Assembly: GCF_014251315.1 (NCBI RefSeq)
Contig: NZ_CP059185.1
Location: 391,017-455,016 of the forward strand
DNA: 64,000 nt
Source: Blattabacterium cuenoti
GTDB taxonomy: Bacteria; Bacteroidota; Bacteroidia; Flavobacteriales; Blattabacteriaceae
Reading direction: 5' to 3'
Shown piece by piece: positions 30,429-40,260 of this stretch. The notes under the pieces are model-generated. The model was not told where the DNA came from. It searched no databases and worked only from the letters and a program-made list of their open reading frames with translations. Numbering within the stretch: the first letter of the stretch is position 1; the number at the start of each line of letters is the position of its first letter. A program made the position numbers and the translations under genes.

Positions 30429-32384
30429 TTAAGGAGAAGATATATTACTAACAGAACTTAACATATCACCAATTTCATCAGGATAAGGTCTTTCTCCAAA
30501 TATTTTTTTCAAATCTTCTCTAAAAATAACTTCTTTTTCCAATAATTCATTGGCCAACATAGATAATTTTTTTTCATTGTTTTTCAATATATTTTTAGCT
30601 CTTTGATATTGTTCTGTTACAATCTTAGATATTTCTTCATCTATAATTTGAGCAGTTTTTTCGCTATAAGGTTTAGAAAAAGAAAATTCATTTTGTCCTG
30701 TAGAATCATAGTAAGAAATATTTCCAATTTTTTCATTCAATCCAAAAATAGCTACCATAGATTGAGCTTGTTTAGTTACTCTTTCTAAATCATTTAGAGC
30801 TCCAGTAGAAATGCTACTAAAAATAATTTCTTCTGCCGATCTTCCTGCTAATAATGCACATATTTCATCTTTCATTTGTTCAGGAGTTGTTAATTGTCTT
30901 TCCTCTGGGAGATACCATGCAGATCCCAATGATTTTCCTCTTGGAACTATGGTGACTTTTACTAAAGGAGAAGCATGTTCGAGCAACCAACTTATTGTTG
31001 CATGTCCAGCCTCATGATAAGCAATTCGTTTTTTTTCATTTGGTTTTATGATTTTATTCTTTTTTTCTAAACCTCCAATAATACGATCTATTGCATCAAG
31101 AAAATCCTGGTTTTCTATTTGAGATCTATCTCTTCTTGCCGCTATAAGAGCTGATTCATTACAAACATTAGCAATATCCGCTCCACTAAATCCTGGAGTT
31201 TGTCTTGATAAAAAATCTGTGTCTACGTTATTAGATAATACTAATTTTTTAAGATGTACACGAAAAATCTCTTTTCTTTCATTTAACTCTGGAGGATCTA
31301 CTAATATAGTACGATCAAAACGACCAGGACGAAGTAAAGCTTTATCTAAAATATCAGATCTATTAGTCGCAGCTAATACGATTACATTAGTATGAGTACC
31401 AAACCCATCCATTTCTGTCAAAAGTTGATTTAAAGTATTCTCTCTTTCATCATTTGATCCAGCTATACTACTTTTTCCACGAGCTCTTCCTATAGCATCG
31501 ATTTCATCGATAAATATTATACATGGAGATTTTTCCTTAGCTTTTTCAAATAAATCCCTTACTCTAGAAGCCCCGACTCCTACAAACATTTCTACAAAAT
31601 CTGATCCTGATAAAGAAAAAAATGGAACTTTTGCTTCTCCAGCCACAGCTTTAGCCAATAAGGTTTTTCCTGTTCCTGGTGGTCCTATCAATAAAGCTCC
31701 TTTAGGAATTTTTCCTCCAAGCTTAGTATATTTTTTAGGACTTTTTAAAAATTCAACTATTTCTTGAACTTCTTCTTTAGCTCCTTCTAATCCAGCAACA
31801 TCTTTAAACGTTATTTTTACATTATCATTTTCATCAAATAATCTAGCCTTAGATTTTCCTATATTAAATATTTGTCCTCCAGGACCTCCACTTGTAGATC
31901 CTATTCTCTTAAATAAAAAAATCCAGAAAATAATTAATAATATGAAAAATATACCATAATCAAAGAAAAATTTAGTAATGGTATATTCTTGCTGATTTTT
32001 AAAATCAATAAGAGTATTTAAATTATATTTTTTTTTATACTCTTCAAATTTTTTTTGAAAAAATTGCAAATCTCCTATTTCAAATTCATATTGTAATGGC
32101 TGTGTTATGAATCTTCTTTCATTTTCATTATTTCTAATAATATTTCGAGTAGAATTATTAAATGATAAAAATTCTTTTTTTAAATAAACATATACTATTT
32201 CTCTATGTTTTACTATTATTTTTTGCACTTCTCCTTTTGACAGGATGTCAAAAAAAGTATCTTGATCTATTTTTCTGGGATTCGAAAAAGAAGATTTAAA
32301 AAAAAATATTCCTACAAATATGGAAAATATGACTGCATATACCCAAAAAAAGTTATTTTTACTTTTTATTTTTTTATCTATCAT
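30429..32384 (-). CDS. ftsH: ATP-dependent zinc metalloprotease FtsH
   Basis: 651 residues. Two N-terminal membrane segments (about 12-30 and 135-155) flank a periplasmic domain. The AAA+ module shows GPPGTGKT (Walker A, about 225-232), [11 protein letters not shown] (Walker B) and [20 protein letters not shown] (second region of homology). The protease domain contains the zinc motif HEAGH. It degrades misassembled membrane proteins such as SecY. It lies between rsfS and cdsA. Confidence 0.98.
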   Translation of the reverse strand: MIDKKIKSKNNFFWVYAVIFSIFVGIFFFKSSFSNPRKIDQDTFFDILSKGEVQKIIVKHREIVYVYLKKEFLSFNNSTRNIIRNNENERRFITQPLQYEFEIGDLQFFQKKFEEYKKKYNLNTLIDFKNQQEYTITKFFFDYGIFFILLIIFWIFLFKRIGSTSGGPGGQIFNIGKSKARLFDENDNVKITFKDVAGLEGAKEEVQEIVEFLKSPKKYTKLGGKIPKGALLIGPPGTGKTLLAKAVAGEAKVPFFSLSGSDFVEMFVGVGASRVRDLFEKAKEKSPCIIFIDEIDAIGRARGKSSIAGSNDERENTLNQLLTEMDGFGTHTNVIVLAATNRSDILDKALLRPGRFDRTILVDPPELNERKEIFRVHLKKLVLSNNVDTDFLSRQTPGFSGADIANVCNESALIAARRDRSQIENQDFLDAIDRIIGGLEKKNKIIKPNEKKRIAYHEAGHATISWLLEHASPLVKVTIVPRGKSLGSAWYLPEERQLTTPEQMKDEICALLAGRSAEEIIFSSISTGALNDLERVTKQAQSMVAIFGLNEKIGNISYYDSTGQNEFSFSKPYSEKTAQIIDEEISKIVTEQYQRAKNILKNNEKKLSMLANELLEKEVIFREDLKKIFGERPYPDEIGDMLSSVSNISSP

Positions 32385-32442
32385 ATAGGTTTCTTCATTA
32401 CTTAATTTTTAATAAAAACCTTAGTTATATTTTTTATGAATT

Positions 32443-32754
32443 TTAACTCCAAAGATTCTCTATATCATAATGTAATCTTAATTTTTTTTGAAAAATATGA
32501 ACAACAATAGAAATATAATCAACTAAAATCCATTCTTTATTTTTTAACCCTTCTATATGCCAAGGTTTTTTTTGGAATTTTTCTATCGTGATTTTCTCTA
32601 TAGATTGAAAAATAGCATATACTTGATTATTAGAATCTCCATTACAAATAACAAAATAATCACAAATAAAATTCCTTCTATCTTTTAAATTTATAATAGA
32701 TATATTTTCTCCTTTAACCATTTGAATTCCTTCTATAATTTTATCTAATAGCAA
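32443..32754 (-). CDS. rsfS: Ribosomal silencing factor RsfS
   Basis: 103 residues. RsfS binds L14 and blocks subunit joining when translation must slow. Motifs are CDYFVICNGDSNNQVYAI, KKPWHIEGLKNKEWILVDYISIVVHIFQ and a terminal NLWS. The start is a TTG (32754), because no ATG precedes the family-aligned residues DKIIEGIQMVKG; the only downstream ATG (MVKG) would trim them. It lies 58 bases before ftsH, divergent from birA. Confidence 0.92.
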   Translation of the reverse strand: MLLDKIIEGIQMVKGENISIINLKDRRNFICDYFVICNGDSNNQVYAIFQSIEKITIEKFQKKPWHIEGLKNKEWILVDYISIVVHIFQKKLRLHYDIENLWS

Positions 32755-32866
32755 AACAAAAATTATTTTTTAATATTGTTAAATAAATCAGCATTTATTA
32801 AATTTATTTCAAAAAACAAAAATAAGGTTTTCGTTTTAAAGAAGTTAATTTCCAATATAAAACATT

Positions 32867-33631
32867 TTGAAAAAATTTATTTGGCCTATCAATCTAATTA
32901 TATTAAAAGAAACCAACTCTACAAATCAATATGCAAAAAAATATATTTATGAAAAATATAATTGGATAGTTATTTGGACGATGAATCAAACCAAAGGAAT
33001 AGGAATGAACAAAAATTTTTGGCATACGGAAAACAAAAAGAATTTGACTTTTAGCATTGTTTTTAAACCTATTAAAACTTTATATATAAAAAAAATATAT
33101 ATCATGAATGTTATTACAAGCAATGCTATACATAAAACTTTGTCTAAATATTATAATCCAAAAAATAAAAAAAAAATTTGGATTAAATGGCCCAACGATA
33201 TTATTATTGATGATAAAAAAGTAAGTGGAATTTTAATAGAAAATAATTTTTTTTCACAAGAAATTCATACTACTATTATTGGTATAGGTTTAAATGTTTA
33301 TCAAAAAGAATTTAAAAAAGAATGGAATGCCTCTTCTTTAAAAAAGATTTTCAATCTAGATTTTGATTTAGATTATCTTTTTTATAGCATTATATACTTT
33401 ATTCAAGAAGAATATCTTCTTTTTATAACTCATGGAGAGAAATTTATACGAGAATATTATATCAAACACCTATACTTAAAAGATAAAAGTGCTTTTTTTT
33501 ATGTTTATAAAACAAATAATTATATTATCGGAATAATACGATCTATAACAGATCAAGGTTTTTTAATTGTTGAATTAAATAAAAAATTCTATTTTTTTTA
33601 TCACAAAGAAATAAAATTTCTTATTCCGTAG
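32867..33631 (+). CDS. birA: Biotin--[acetyl-CoA-carboxylase] ligase with degenerate biotin loop
   Basis: 254 residues from a TTG start (MKKFIWPINL). Attaches biotin to carrier proteins. There is no N-terminal DNA-binding domain, so it is a ligase only. The core shows ETNSTNQYAK, IKWPNDIII and KVSGILIE (catalytic Lys). The biotin-adenylate loop, normally GRGRxGRxW-like, reads GIGMNKNFW (residues 44-52) and so lacks its arginines. The 3' end overlaps yidC by 11 bases. Confidence 0.88.
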   Translation: MKKFIWPINLIILKETNSTNQYAKKYIYEKYNWIVIWTMNQTKGIGMNKNFWHTENKKNLTFSIVFKPIKTLYIKKIYIMNVITSNAIHKTLSKYYNPKNKKKIWIKWPNDIIIDDKKVSGILIENNFFSQEIHTTIIGIGLNVYQKEFKKEWNASSLKKIFNLDFDLDYLFYSIIYFIQEEYLLFITHGEKFIREYYIKHLYLKDKSAFFYVYKTNNYIIGIIRSITDQGFLIVELNKKFYFFYHKEIKFLIP

Positions 33632-35426
33632 CATTTCTATCCCTTTTATTTGATATTTCTTTGATTATCTTTTTCCAAGAATTACGTTTTATAATTTTTT
33701 TTTCCTGAATTTTTTCAAAAATTTTTTTTTCATCCAACATTAATTCCTTAATGAAAAAGAAAAATCCAATATTAATCATATTAGATGTTAAATAATATAA
33801 AGATAAAGCAGATGCATAGCTATTTATAAATAAAAGCATAACAATAGGCATTAAATATAATATAAAATTCATATTAGGAATAGAAGAAATATCACTTTCT
33901 TTTTGAGAAAAATCTCTTTTCCCATTATTACTCAATTTTGTATAAAATAACAATGCAGAAGAATACAATAAAGTAAGTAAACTCACATGATTTCCGTAAA
34001 AAGGAATAAAAAAAGGCAATTTTAAAATTGAATCATATGAAGTAAGATCTTCAACCCAAAAAAAAGATTTTCCTCTCAAATTAATTAAAGTAGGAAAAAA
34101 TTTAAATAAAGAATAAAAAATAGGAATCTGAAATAATGCAGAAATACATCCAGACATTGGATTAATTCCTACATTATGATACAACTCCATAATAGCTCTT
34201 TGTCTTTTGAAAACATCTTCTCTATATTTATAATTTAATTTTTCTATCTCTGGACGAATTAATTTCATCATAGCACTTAATTTATATTGTTTATAAGTAA
34301 TTGGAGATAGTATAAGTTTTACAACTATAGTCATCAAAACAATAATAAGTCCATAATTTAAATTTGTTTTCTCCAAAAATTGAAAAACTATTAAAAAAAA
34401 ATACTTATTGATCCATTTAAGGAAACCCCATCCAAATGGAATAATATTTTCAAATCCATTTTGATATTTTTTTAACAAATTCAAATCTAAGGGACCAAAA
34501 TAAAGACGAAAAGAAAGATGAAATTCTTTATTTTTTTCCGTGTTTATAAATGTTCGAAATTGAATTTTTTTTAAAAAAGATCCTGAAGAAAAATTTTCAG
34601 ATCTAACAAAAACATTTTTCAATACTTTCTCAGGAACAAAAATAAAAGAGAAAAACTGTTGTTTATGAGCAATCCAATTTGCTTTATATATATTTATATC
34701 TTCCGTTTTTTTTTCAGACAAATATTTTACAGAAGCAGAAGAACCATTTGAATTATCATTAGAAACAGAATAATATACTTGAGTATAAGAATTTTCCCAA
34801 TCTCTATCCTTTTCTAAGGATAGCATTTTATGTTCTAAATTTAAATAAAATCCTTTTTTTTTAAAAAAAGGAAAATTTCTAGTTTGTATAGAAAAACCAA
34901 TATCATATTGGTTTTTTTTTCCTATTGTATATATATAATCTAAAAATCCTTTTCCATAAGGATTTTTAGCTCGCATAATAAGAGTTTGAATTCCCGATAT
35001 TTCATCTTTTTCTAAAGAAAAAGGTTGAAAATATAAAGTATTTGTATCAATATTTAATCCTTCTTGATTAAGAAAAGATAATTTGTATAAAAAACTATAA
35101 TTTTTTATTAAATAAAGATTTTTAGCATGATATGATAATAAAGAATCATATGCCTTATATTTCTTTAATAAAACTTCATTAATTCCCCCTCCTAAGCTAG
35201 ATATTTTAAGCTTCAAAACATTGTTTTCTAACAAAAAAAAATTATTTTTTTTCCTTTTATCCTTTTCTGTGATAAAAATTTCTTTTTTTGTAAAAAATTC
35301 TTTACGATTAAAATCTTGTTTTCTGAAATTACTGTTATTGTTATTGATATAGGTAAAAATTATTAAAACAAATGATATAAGAATTAATCCTATTATAGAA
35401 TTGTAATCTAAATTTTTATCCTTCAT
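33621..35426 (-). CDS. yidC: Membrane protein insertase YidC
   Basis: 601 residues. An N-terminal membrane segment (about 10-27) is followed by a large periplasmic domain (about 60-340, with PFGWGFLKWINKYFF at its end) and the conserved insertase core of five helices with NYGLIIVLMTIVVKLILSPITYKQ, SGCISALFQIPIFYSLFKF and LYYLTSNMINIG. The C-terminus is basic. It works with SecY or alone. The start overlaps the pyrG stop by 4 bases. Confidence 0.96.
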   Translation of the reverse strand: MKDKNLDYNSIIGLILISFVLIIFTYINNNNSNFRKQDFNRKEFFTKKEIFITEKDKRKKNNFFLLENNVLKLKISSLGGGINEVLLKKYKAYDSLLSYHAKNLYLIKNYSFLYKLSFLNQEGLNIDTNTLYFQPFSLEKDEISGIQTLIMRAKNPYGKGFLDYIYTIGKKNQYDIGFSIQTRNFPFFKKKGFYLNLEHKMLSLEKDRDWENSYTQVYYSVSNDNSNGSSASVKYLSEKKTEDINIYKANWIAHKQQFFSFIFVPEKVLKNVFVRSENFSSGSFLKKIQFRTFINTEKNKEFHLSFRLYFGPLDLNLLKKYQNGFENIIPFGWGFLKWINKYFFLIVFQFLEKTNLNYGLIIVLMTIVVKLILSPITYKQYKLSAMMKLIRPEIEKLNYKYREDVFKRQRAIMELYHNVGINPMSGCISALFQIPIFYSLFKFFPTLINLRGKSFFWVEDLTSYDSILKLPFFIPFYGNHVSLLTLLYSSALLFYTKLSNNGKRDFSQKESDISSIPNMNFILYLMPIVMLLFINSYASALSLYYLTSNMINIGFFFFIKELMLDEKKIFEKIQEKKIIKRNSWKKIIKEISNKRDRNATE

Positions 35427-37045
35427 ATATAAGAATAATTCTGAGAATTTATAGATACTTGTATAAAAGTAGTAAATAAAGGATGTGGATTTGTCACTCT
35501 ACTTTGATATTCTGGATGATATTGAACTCCCAAGAAAAAAATATGATTTTCTAATTCTAATGCTTCTACTAAACCCGTATCCGGATTTATTCCAACTACT
35601 TTCATTCCAGCATTGGAGAAACATTCTAAATAATCATTATTAAATTCATATCTATGACGATGTCTTTCAAAGATTTCTTTTTTTCCTCCATAAATAGAAA
35701 ATATTTTAGAACCTTCTAAAAGAGTACATTTCCAATCCCCTAAACGCATTGTTCCTCCTGTATGAGTTAATTTTTTTTGTTTTTCCATTAAACTTATTAC
35801 TGGATAAGATGTTTTTGGATTTGTTTCATGACTTTCTGCTTTTTTTAATCCTAATACATTTCTAGCAAATTCTATTACAGCAATTTGCATTCCCAAACAT
35901 ATTCCAAAAAATGGAATTTTATTTTCTCTAGCATATTTTGCTGCAAGTATTTTTCCTTCTATTCCTCTATTTCCAAATCCTGGAGCGATCAAAATTCCTG
36001 AAATTCCTTTAAAATATTTTTTTATATTTTTTTCTTTAATCATTTCTGAATAAATCCATTTTATATCAACATAAGTTTCATTTTCTGTTCCTGCATGAAT
36101 TAAAGCTTCTGTTATGGATTTATAAGAATCATGCAAAGAAACATATTTTCCAACTAATGCTATTTTAATTTCATATTTTGGATTTTTATATTTTTTAATA
36201 TAAGTTTTCCATTTTTTTAAATCCGGAATAGTAATGGTAGATAAATTCAAATGATTTAATACTGCTTCATCAAAATTTTGTAGATGTAATAAACAAGGTA
36301 TTTCATATATAATTTTAGTATCTATTGATTCAATAACATGCTTTGGTTTTACATTACAAAATAAAGCTAACTTTTTTCTAATATTATTGGATATATGTTT
36401 TTCTGTTCTACACACTAGAATATCTGCTTGAACTCCATTTTCCATTAAATGTCGTACAGAATGTTGCGTTGGTTTTGTTTTGATTTCTCCAGTAACTGCA
36501 ATATGTGGAAGTAATGTCAAATGAATAACTAAACCATTAAACTTTCCTAATTCCCACTTTAATTGACGTACTGATTCAACATAAGGTAAACTTTCAATAT
36601 CACCTACAGTCCCTCCTATTTCAGTAATAACAATATCATAATTTTTAGATTCTCCAAGAATTTTAATTCGTCTTTTAATCTCATTAGTAATATGAGGTAT
36701 GACTTGTACTGTTTTTCCTAAATAGAATCCTTTTCTTTCATTATCTATCACGGTTTTATAGATTAAACCTGACGTTACGTTATTTTCTTTCGTTGTAGAT
36801 TGATTTAAAAATCGTTCATAATGTCCTAAATCTAAATCTGTTTCTGCTCCATCTTTAGTTACAAAACATTCACCATGTTCATGGGGATTTAAAGTTCCTG
36901 GATCTATATTAAAATAAGGATCTAACTTTAATATAGAAACTTTATATCCCCTAGCTTTTAATAACATACCTAACGAAGCGGATACTATTCCTTTTCCCAA
37001 TGAGGAGGTTACTCCTCCTGTAACAAAAATATATTTTGTTTCCAT
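35423..37045 (-). CDS. pyrG: CTP synthase
   Basis: 540 residues from the ATG at 37045 (METKYIFVTGGVTSSLGKG); an upstream extension of nine codons is unlikely. Makes CTP from UTP, ATP and glutamine. The synthase domain shows the P-loop GGVTSSLGKGI and MENGVQADILVCRT, and the C-terminal amidotransferase domain shows FGICLGMQIAVIEFARN (Cys nucleophile) and QYHPEYQS (His-Glu). It is divergent from the SRP RNA gene; a 26-base hairpin lies in the gap. Confidence 0.98.
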   Translation of the reverse strand: METKYIFVTGGVTSSLGKGIVSASLGMLLKARGYKVSILKLDPYFNIDPGTLNPHEHGECFVTKDGAETDLDLGHYERFLNQSTTKENNVTSGLIYKTVIDNERKGFYLGKTVQVIPHITNEIKRRIKILGESKNYDIVITEIGGTVGDIESLPYVESVRQLKWELGKFNGLVIHLTLLPHIAVTGEIKTKPTQHSVRHLMENGVQADILVCRTEKHISNNIRKKLALFCNVKPKHVIESIDTKIIYEIPCLLHLQNFDEAVLNHLNLSTITIPDLKKWKTYIKKYKNPKYEIKIALVGKYVSLHDSYKSITEALIHAGTENETYVDIKWIYSEMIKEKNIKKYFKGISGILIAPGFGNRGIEGKILAAKYARENKIPFFGICLGMQIAVIEFARNVLGLKKAESHETNPKTSYPVISLMEKQKKLTHTGGTMRLGDWKCTLLEGSKIFSIYGGKKEIFERHRHRYEFNNDYLECFSNAGMKVVGINPDTGLVEALELENHIFFLGVQYHPEYQSRVTNPHPLFTTFIQVSINSQNYSYI

Positions 37046-37105
37046 TATAAAAAATAAAATAACCAAATTCAACAGAAGATATTACCCCTATTATTAATAA
37101 CAGAG

Positions 37106-37131
37106 AATTCTCATTCAAAAAAATGAGAATT
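37106..37131. promoter_or_regulatory. Perfect 10-bp stem hairpin between pyrG and the SRP RNA gene
   Basis: AATTCTCATT (37106-37115) pairs perfectly with 37122-37131 around a 6-base A-rich loop, followed on the plus strand by TATGA and a run of ten T. It looks like a rho-independent terminator on the plus strand, yet no plus-strand gene lies upstream. It may instead be an element in the pyrG 5' leader (minus strand) or a binding site controlling the divergent pair. Confidence 0.45.
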
Positions 37132-37145
37132 TATGATTTTTTTTT

Positions 37146-37153
37146 TATATTTA
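37146..37153 (+). promoter_or_regulatory. Candidate -7 promoter element of the SRP RNA gene
   Basis: TATATTTA matches seven of eight positions of the Bacteroidota -7 consensus TAnnTTTG and ends 9 bases before the predicted 5' end of the RNA at 37162, the expected distance. The -33 element is unclear. Confidence 0.35.
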
Positions 37154-37161
37154 CCAAACTT

Positions 37162-37262
37162 GGAGCAAGTCCTACACAATCAGCTCCCTGTAAAATCCTC
37201 CAGGGTGGGAACACAGCAAAGGTAGTCAGGTTGTAGCGATGTGATGTAGTAAAGCTTGCTCC
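37162..37262 (+). ncRNA. ffs: Signal recognition particle RNA (small bacterial type)
   Basis: About 101 nucleotides that fold as one long hairpin. Terminal arms GGAGCAAG (37162-37169) and CTTGCTCC (37255-37262) pair perfectly, then CTACA (37172-37176) with TGTAG (37245-37249). The tip carries the universal Ffh-binding pattern: CAGG (37201-37204), a GTG-GGAA-CAC tetraloop helix (37205-37214) and AGCA (37215-37218). It is the RNA of the SRP that delivers membrane proteins to SecY. The ends are estimated from pairing. Confidence 0.93.
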
Positions 37263-37321
37263 TTTTATGTTTATATATGTTATTATATAATATGTAAATC
37301 TAAAAAAAAGAATGGGTATTT

Positions 37322-38533
37322 ATGAAAAATTCATTAAAATGTAATTTATGTGGAATAAATAAAAATGATACAACTTTTTTTGTATCAGGGATTAACGGAC
37401 ATATTTGTAATTTCTGCATAGAAAAAACTTATTCCATTATTCACAAAAAAATTTTAGAAAAAAATACTCATAAATACAATAACAATTTTAAAAAAGTCAA
37501 AAAACCCAAAGAAATAAAATCTTTTTTAGATCAGTATGTTGTAGGACAAAATGAAGCAAAAAAAATCATATCTGTCGCTGTTTATAATCATTATAAACGT
37601 ATTCAACAATATAATAATAAAGATTTAACAAATGTAGAAATAGATAAATCTAACGTATTATTGATTGGAAAAACAGGAACAGGAAAAACTTTATTAGCAA
37701 AAAGTATATCAAAATTTTTGAAAATACCCTTTGCTATTGCCGATGCTACTACACTAACTGAAGCAGGTTATGTAGGTGAAGACGTGGAATCTATTTTAAC
37801 AAAATTATTACAATCTGTGAATTATGATATAAATTCTGCTGAAAAAGGAATTATTTTTTTGGATGAAATAGATAAAATTTCTAGAAAAAGTAATAATCCT
37901 TCTATTACTCGAGATGTATCTGGAGAAGGAGTACAACAAGCTCTACTCAAAATATTGGAAGGATCCGTTATTAATGTTCCTCCACAAGGAGGAAGAAAAC
38001 ATCCAGATCAAAAAATGATACAAATAAATACAGAAAACATATTGTTCATAGCTGGAGGAACTTTTGATGGAATAGAAAAAATCATTTCTGATAGAATAGA
38101 AAAAATGCCTATAGGTTTTATTACTCATATCACTCAAAATAAAAGAAATAGAAAAAAAAATTATTTAAAAAATATTCTTTCTGAAGATTTAAAAAAATTT
38201 GGATTAATTCCTGAGATTATAGGAAGATTTCCTGTTGTTACTTATTTAAAACCATTAAACAAAAGCATGTTAAAAAATATTTTATTAGAACCAAAAAACG
38301 CTTTAATAAAACAATATCAAAAATTATTTGATATGGATCATATATCTTTGAATATTACAGACGAAGCACTAAATATTATAGTAGACAAGACTTTTCAACT
38401 AGGTTTAGGCGCTAGAGGACTACGTATATTTTGTGAAAAAATATTTTTAGATTATATGTTTGATATAGAAAATACTCAATCCACATTAGATATAAATAAA
38501 GATATTGTAGAACGGAAACTATCTTGTTCCTAA
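37322..38533 (+). CDS. clpX: ATP-dependent Clp protease ATP-binding subunit ClpX
   Basis: 403 residues. The N-terminal zinc domain has four cysteines (CNLC...CNFC, residues 8-35). The AAA+ domain shows [13 protein letters not shown] (Walker A), [14 protein letters not shown] (Walker B), the pore loop GYVGED, and the RKH loop GGRKHPDQ. It unfolds substrates for ClpP. No clpP lies in this window. A run of nine A (38152-38160) lies in a Lys-rich stretch. It abuts obgE tail to tail with no spacer. Confidence 0.97.
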   Translation: MKNSLKCNLCGINKNDTTFFVSGINGHICNFCIEKTYSIIHKKILEKNTHKYNNNFKKVKKPKEIKSFLDQYVVGQNEAKKIISVAVYNHYKRIQQYNNKDLTNVEIDKSNVLLIGKTGTGKTLLAKSISKFLKIPFAIADATTLTEAGYVGEDVESILTKLLQSVNYDINSAEKGIIFLDEIDKISRKSNNPSITRDVSGEGVQQALLKILEGSVINVPPQGGRKHPDQKMIQINTENILFIAGGTFDGIEKIISDRIEKMPIGFITHITQNKRNRKKNYLKNILSEDLKKFGLIPEIIGRFPVVTYLKPLNKSMLKNILLEPKNALIKQYQKLFDMDHISLNITDEALNIIVDKTFQLGLGARGLRIFCEKIFLDYMFDIENTQSTLDINKDIVERKLSCS

Positions 38534-39520
38534 TCATTCTTTAATTAACTTCCATAATATTTTTATCAATTCTGATAATCCCTCTTTTGTAAAAGAGGAA
38601 ATGAAAATAATATTTTCTTTTAATTTTACAAAGAATTCTTTTATTTCTCTTTTTTTTTCATTATTTATTAAATCTGATTTAGATATCGCTAGTAAACGTT
38701 TTTTTTTTAAAAGACTTGAGTTAAATTTTTTTAACTCATTTAACAAGATAAAATATTCTTTTTTTTTATCACTTGTATCTGAAGAAATTAAAAATAACAA
38801 AACGGTATTTCGTTCTATATGTCTTAGAAAATAATGTCCAAGACCTTTCCCCTCAGATGCTTTTTCTATAATTCCAGGAATATCCGCTACTAAAAAAGAA
38901 TTAAAACCTATCTCTACTACACCTATATGTGGTACTTTAGTTGTAAAAGCAAAATTTCCTATTTTTGGTTTTGCTTTTGTAATTGTAGAAAGTAAAGTAG
39001 ATTTACCAGTATTAGGAAAACCTATAAATCCTACATCGGCCAAAATTTTTAATTCTAAAAAAACCCAATTTCCTTTTGTTTTGATTCCCGGTTGTGCATA
39101 ACAAGGAGATTGATGAATTGAATTTTTAAAGAAAGCATTTCCTTTTCCTCCTTTTCCTCCTTCAAATAAAATTTCTTCCTGAAAATCTTTGGTTATTTCC
39201 ATTATTATATTTTTCCTTTCATCTTTTACTACGGTTCCTATAGGAACTTCTATCAATAAATTATTTCCGTTTGCTCCAGTTATATTATTTCCTTTTCCTG
39301 GAGATCCGGATTTAGCTATCCAATGTTTATGATATCTTAAATGTAAAAAATTATGAATGTGAGAATTTCCTTTAATAATGATGTCCCCTCCTTTTCCTCC
39401 TGTTCCTCCATCAGGTCCCCCTCTGATTGTACGCCTATCTCTATAAAAATGTACGGATCCTATTCCTCCATCTCCACTTTTACAATAAATTTTTATAAAA
39501 TCAACAAAATCATTTTTCAT
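38534..39520 (-). CDS. obgE: GTPase Obg (CgtA), ribosome assembly
   Basis: 328 residues. The glycine-rich Obg fold covers residues 1-158 (GGPDGGTGGKGGD, GGKGGKGNAFF), followed by the G domain: FPNTGKSTL (P-loop), TTKVPHIGVVE, DIPGIIEKASEGKGLG (G3) and SKSDL (G4). It assists late assembly of the 50S subunit. It lies 6 bases after adk, the order seen in many Bacteroidota. Confidence 0.97.
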   Translation of the reverse strand: MKNDFVDFIKIYCKSGDGGIGSVHFYRDRRTIRGGPDGGTGGKGGDIIIKGNSHIHNFLHLRYHKHWIAKSGSPGKGNNITGANGNNLLIEVPIGTVVKDERKNIIMEITKDFQEEILFEGGKGGKGNAFFKNSIHQSPCYAQPGIKTKGNWVFLELKILADVGFIGFPNTGKSTLLSTITKAKPKIGNFAFTTKVPHIGVVEIGFNSFLVADIPGIIEKASEGKGLGHYFLRHIERNTVLLFLISSDTSDKKKEYFILLNELKKFNSSLLKKKRLLAISKSDLINNEKKREIKEFFVKLKENIIFISSFTKEGLSELIKILWKLIKE

Positions 39521-39526
39521 AATATA

Positions 39527-40108
39527 TTAATATAACAGATTTATGATTTTTTTCTCTATAAAAATAGAAATTTTATCTACAGATAAAGAAGCGTTCAATT
39601 TTATTATATTATTTTTCCATTTGTGATTATTCCATATCAAAGAAGTTTCTTGATCATATTCTTTTATTCTTCTTTGAACTGTCATAATATCTGTATCATC
39701 ATTACGATAACTCGTCTTTCCCCTTTTTAATAATCTATTTATTATCAAATTTTTTTGAATAAAAAAATAGAAAATTATATTAATCTCACCTAGACAAAAT
39801 TTAGTTAATACTTCTTCTAAAGAGAAAATTTGATTTTTAGTTCTAGGATATCCATCATAAATGATTCCTTTAGCCTTAAAATGTTTTTGAATTTCTATGT
39901 TTAACATATTTGTAGTAATTATATCAGGAACTAATATTCCTTTATTAATATAACAACTAGCTAATTTTCCTAAATTAGTCTTTTTTTTCATGTGATCTCT
40001 GAATATCATTCCAGTAGATAGATGAATGAAACCAAATTTATTTGATATGATTTTAGCTTGAGTTCCTTTTCCACAACCTGGTGGTCCAAACAATATAATA
40101 TGTATCAT
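39527..40108 (-). CDS. adk: Adenylate kinase (short-lid form)
   Basis: 193 residues from the ATG at 40108 (MIHIILFGPPGCGKGTQ). The longer open frame adds 13 residues that do not fit the family. It balances AMP, ADP and ATP. Seen are the P-loop GPPGCGKGTQ, IIYDGYPRTKNQ (AMP site) and a short lid RGKTSYRNDDTD. The normally conserved STGDxxR motif reads STGMIFR, so its Asp is replaced by Met. The rest of the core is intact. Confidence 0.94.
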   Translation of the reverse strand: MIHIILFGPPGCGKGTQAKIISNKFGFIHLSTGMIFRDHMKKKTNLGKLASCYINKGILVPDIITTNMLNIEIQKHFKAKGIIYDGYPRTKNQIFSLEEVLTKFCLGEINIIFYFFIQKNLIINRLLKRGKTSYRNDDTDIMTVQRRIKEYDQETSLIWNNHKWKNNIIKLNASLSVDKISIFIEKKIINLLY

Positions 40109-40260
40109 AAAATAATAAAAGTTATGAATTCCATGCAAAAAAAACACAGTATATGAGACATAAGAAAAATAGGTATTCTATTATCCGTATTAAGTACACA
40201 ACAAAACGAATATATGTGTGGAAATATAGAAGAAAGAAGTGTATTTCTTAATTGAAAGAC

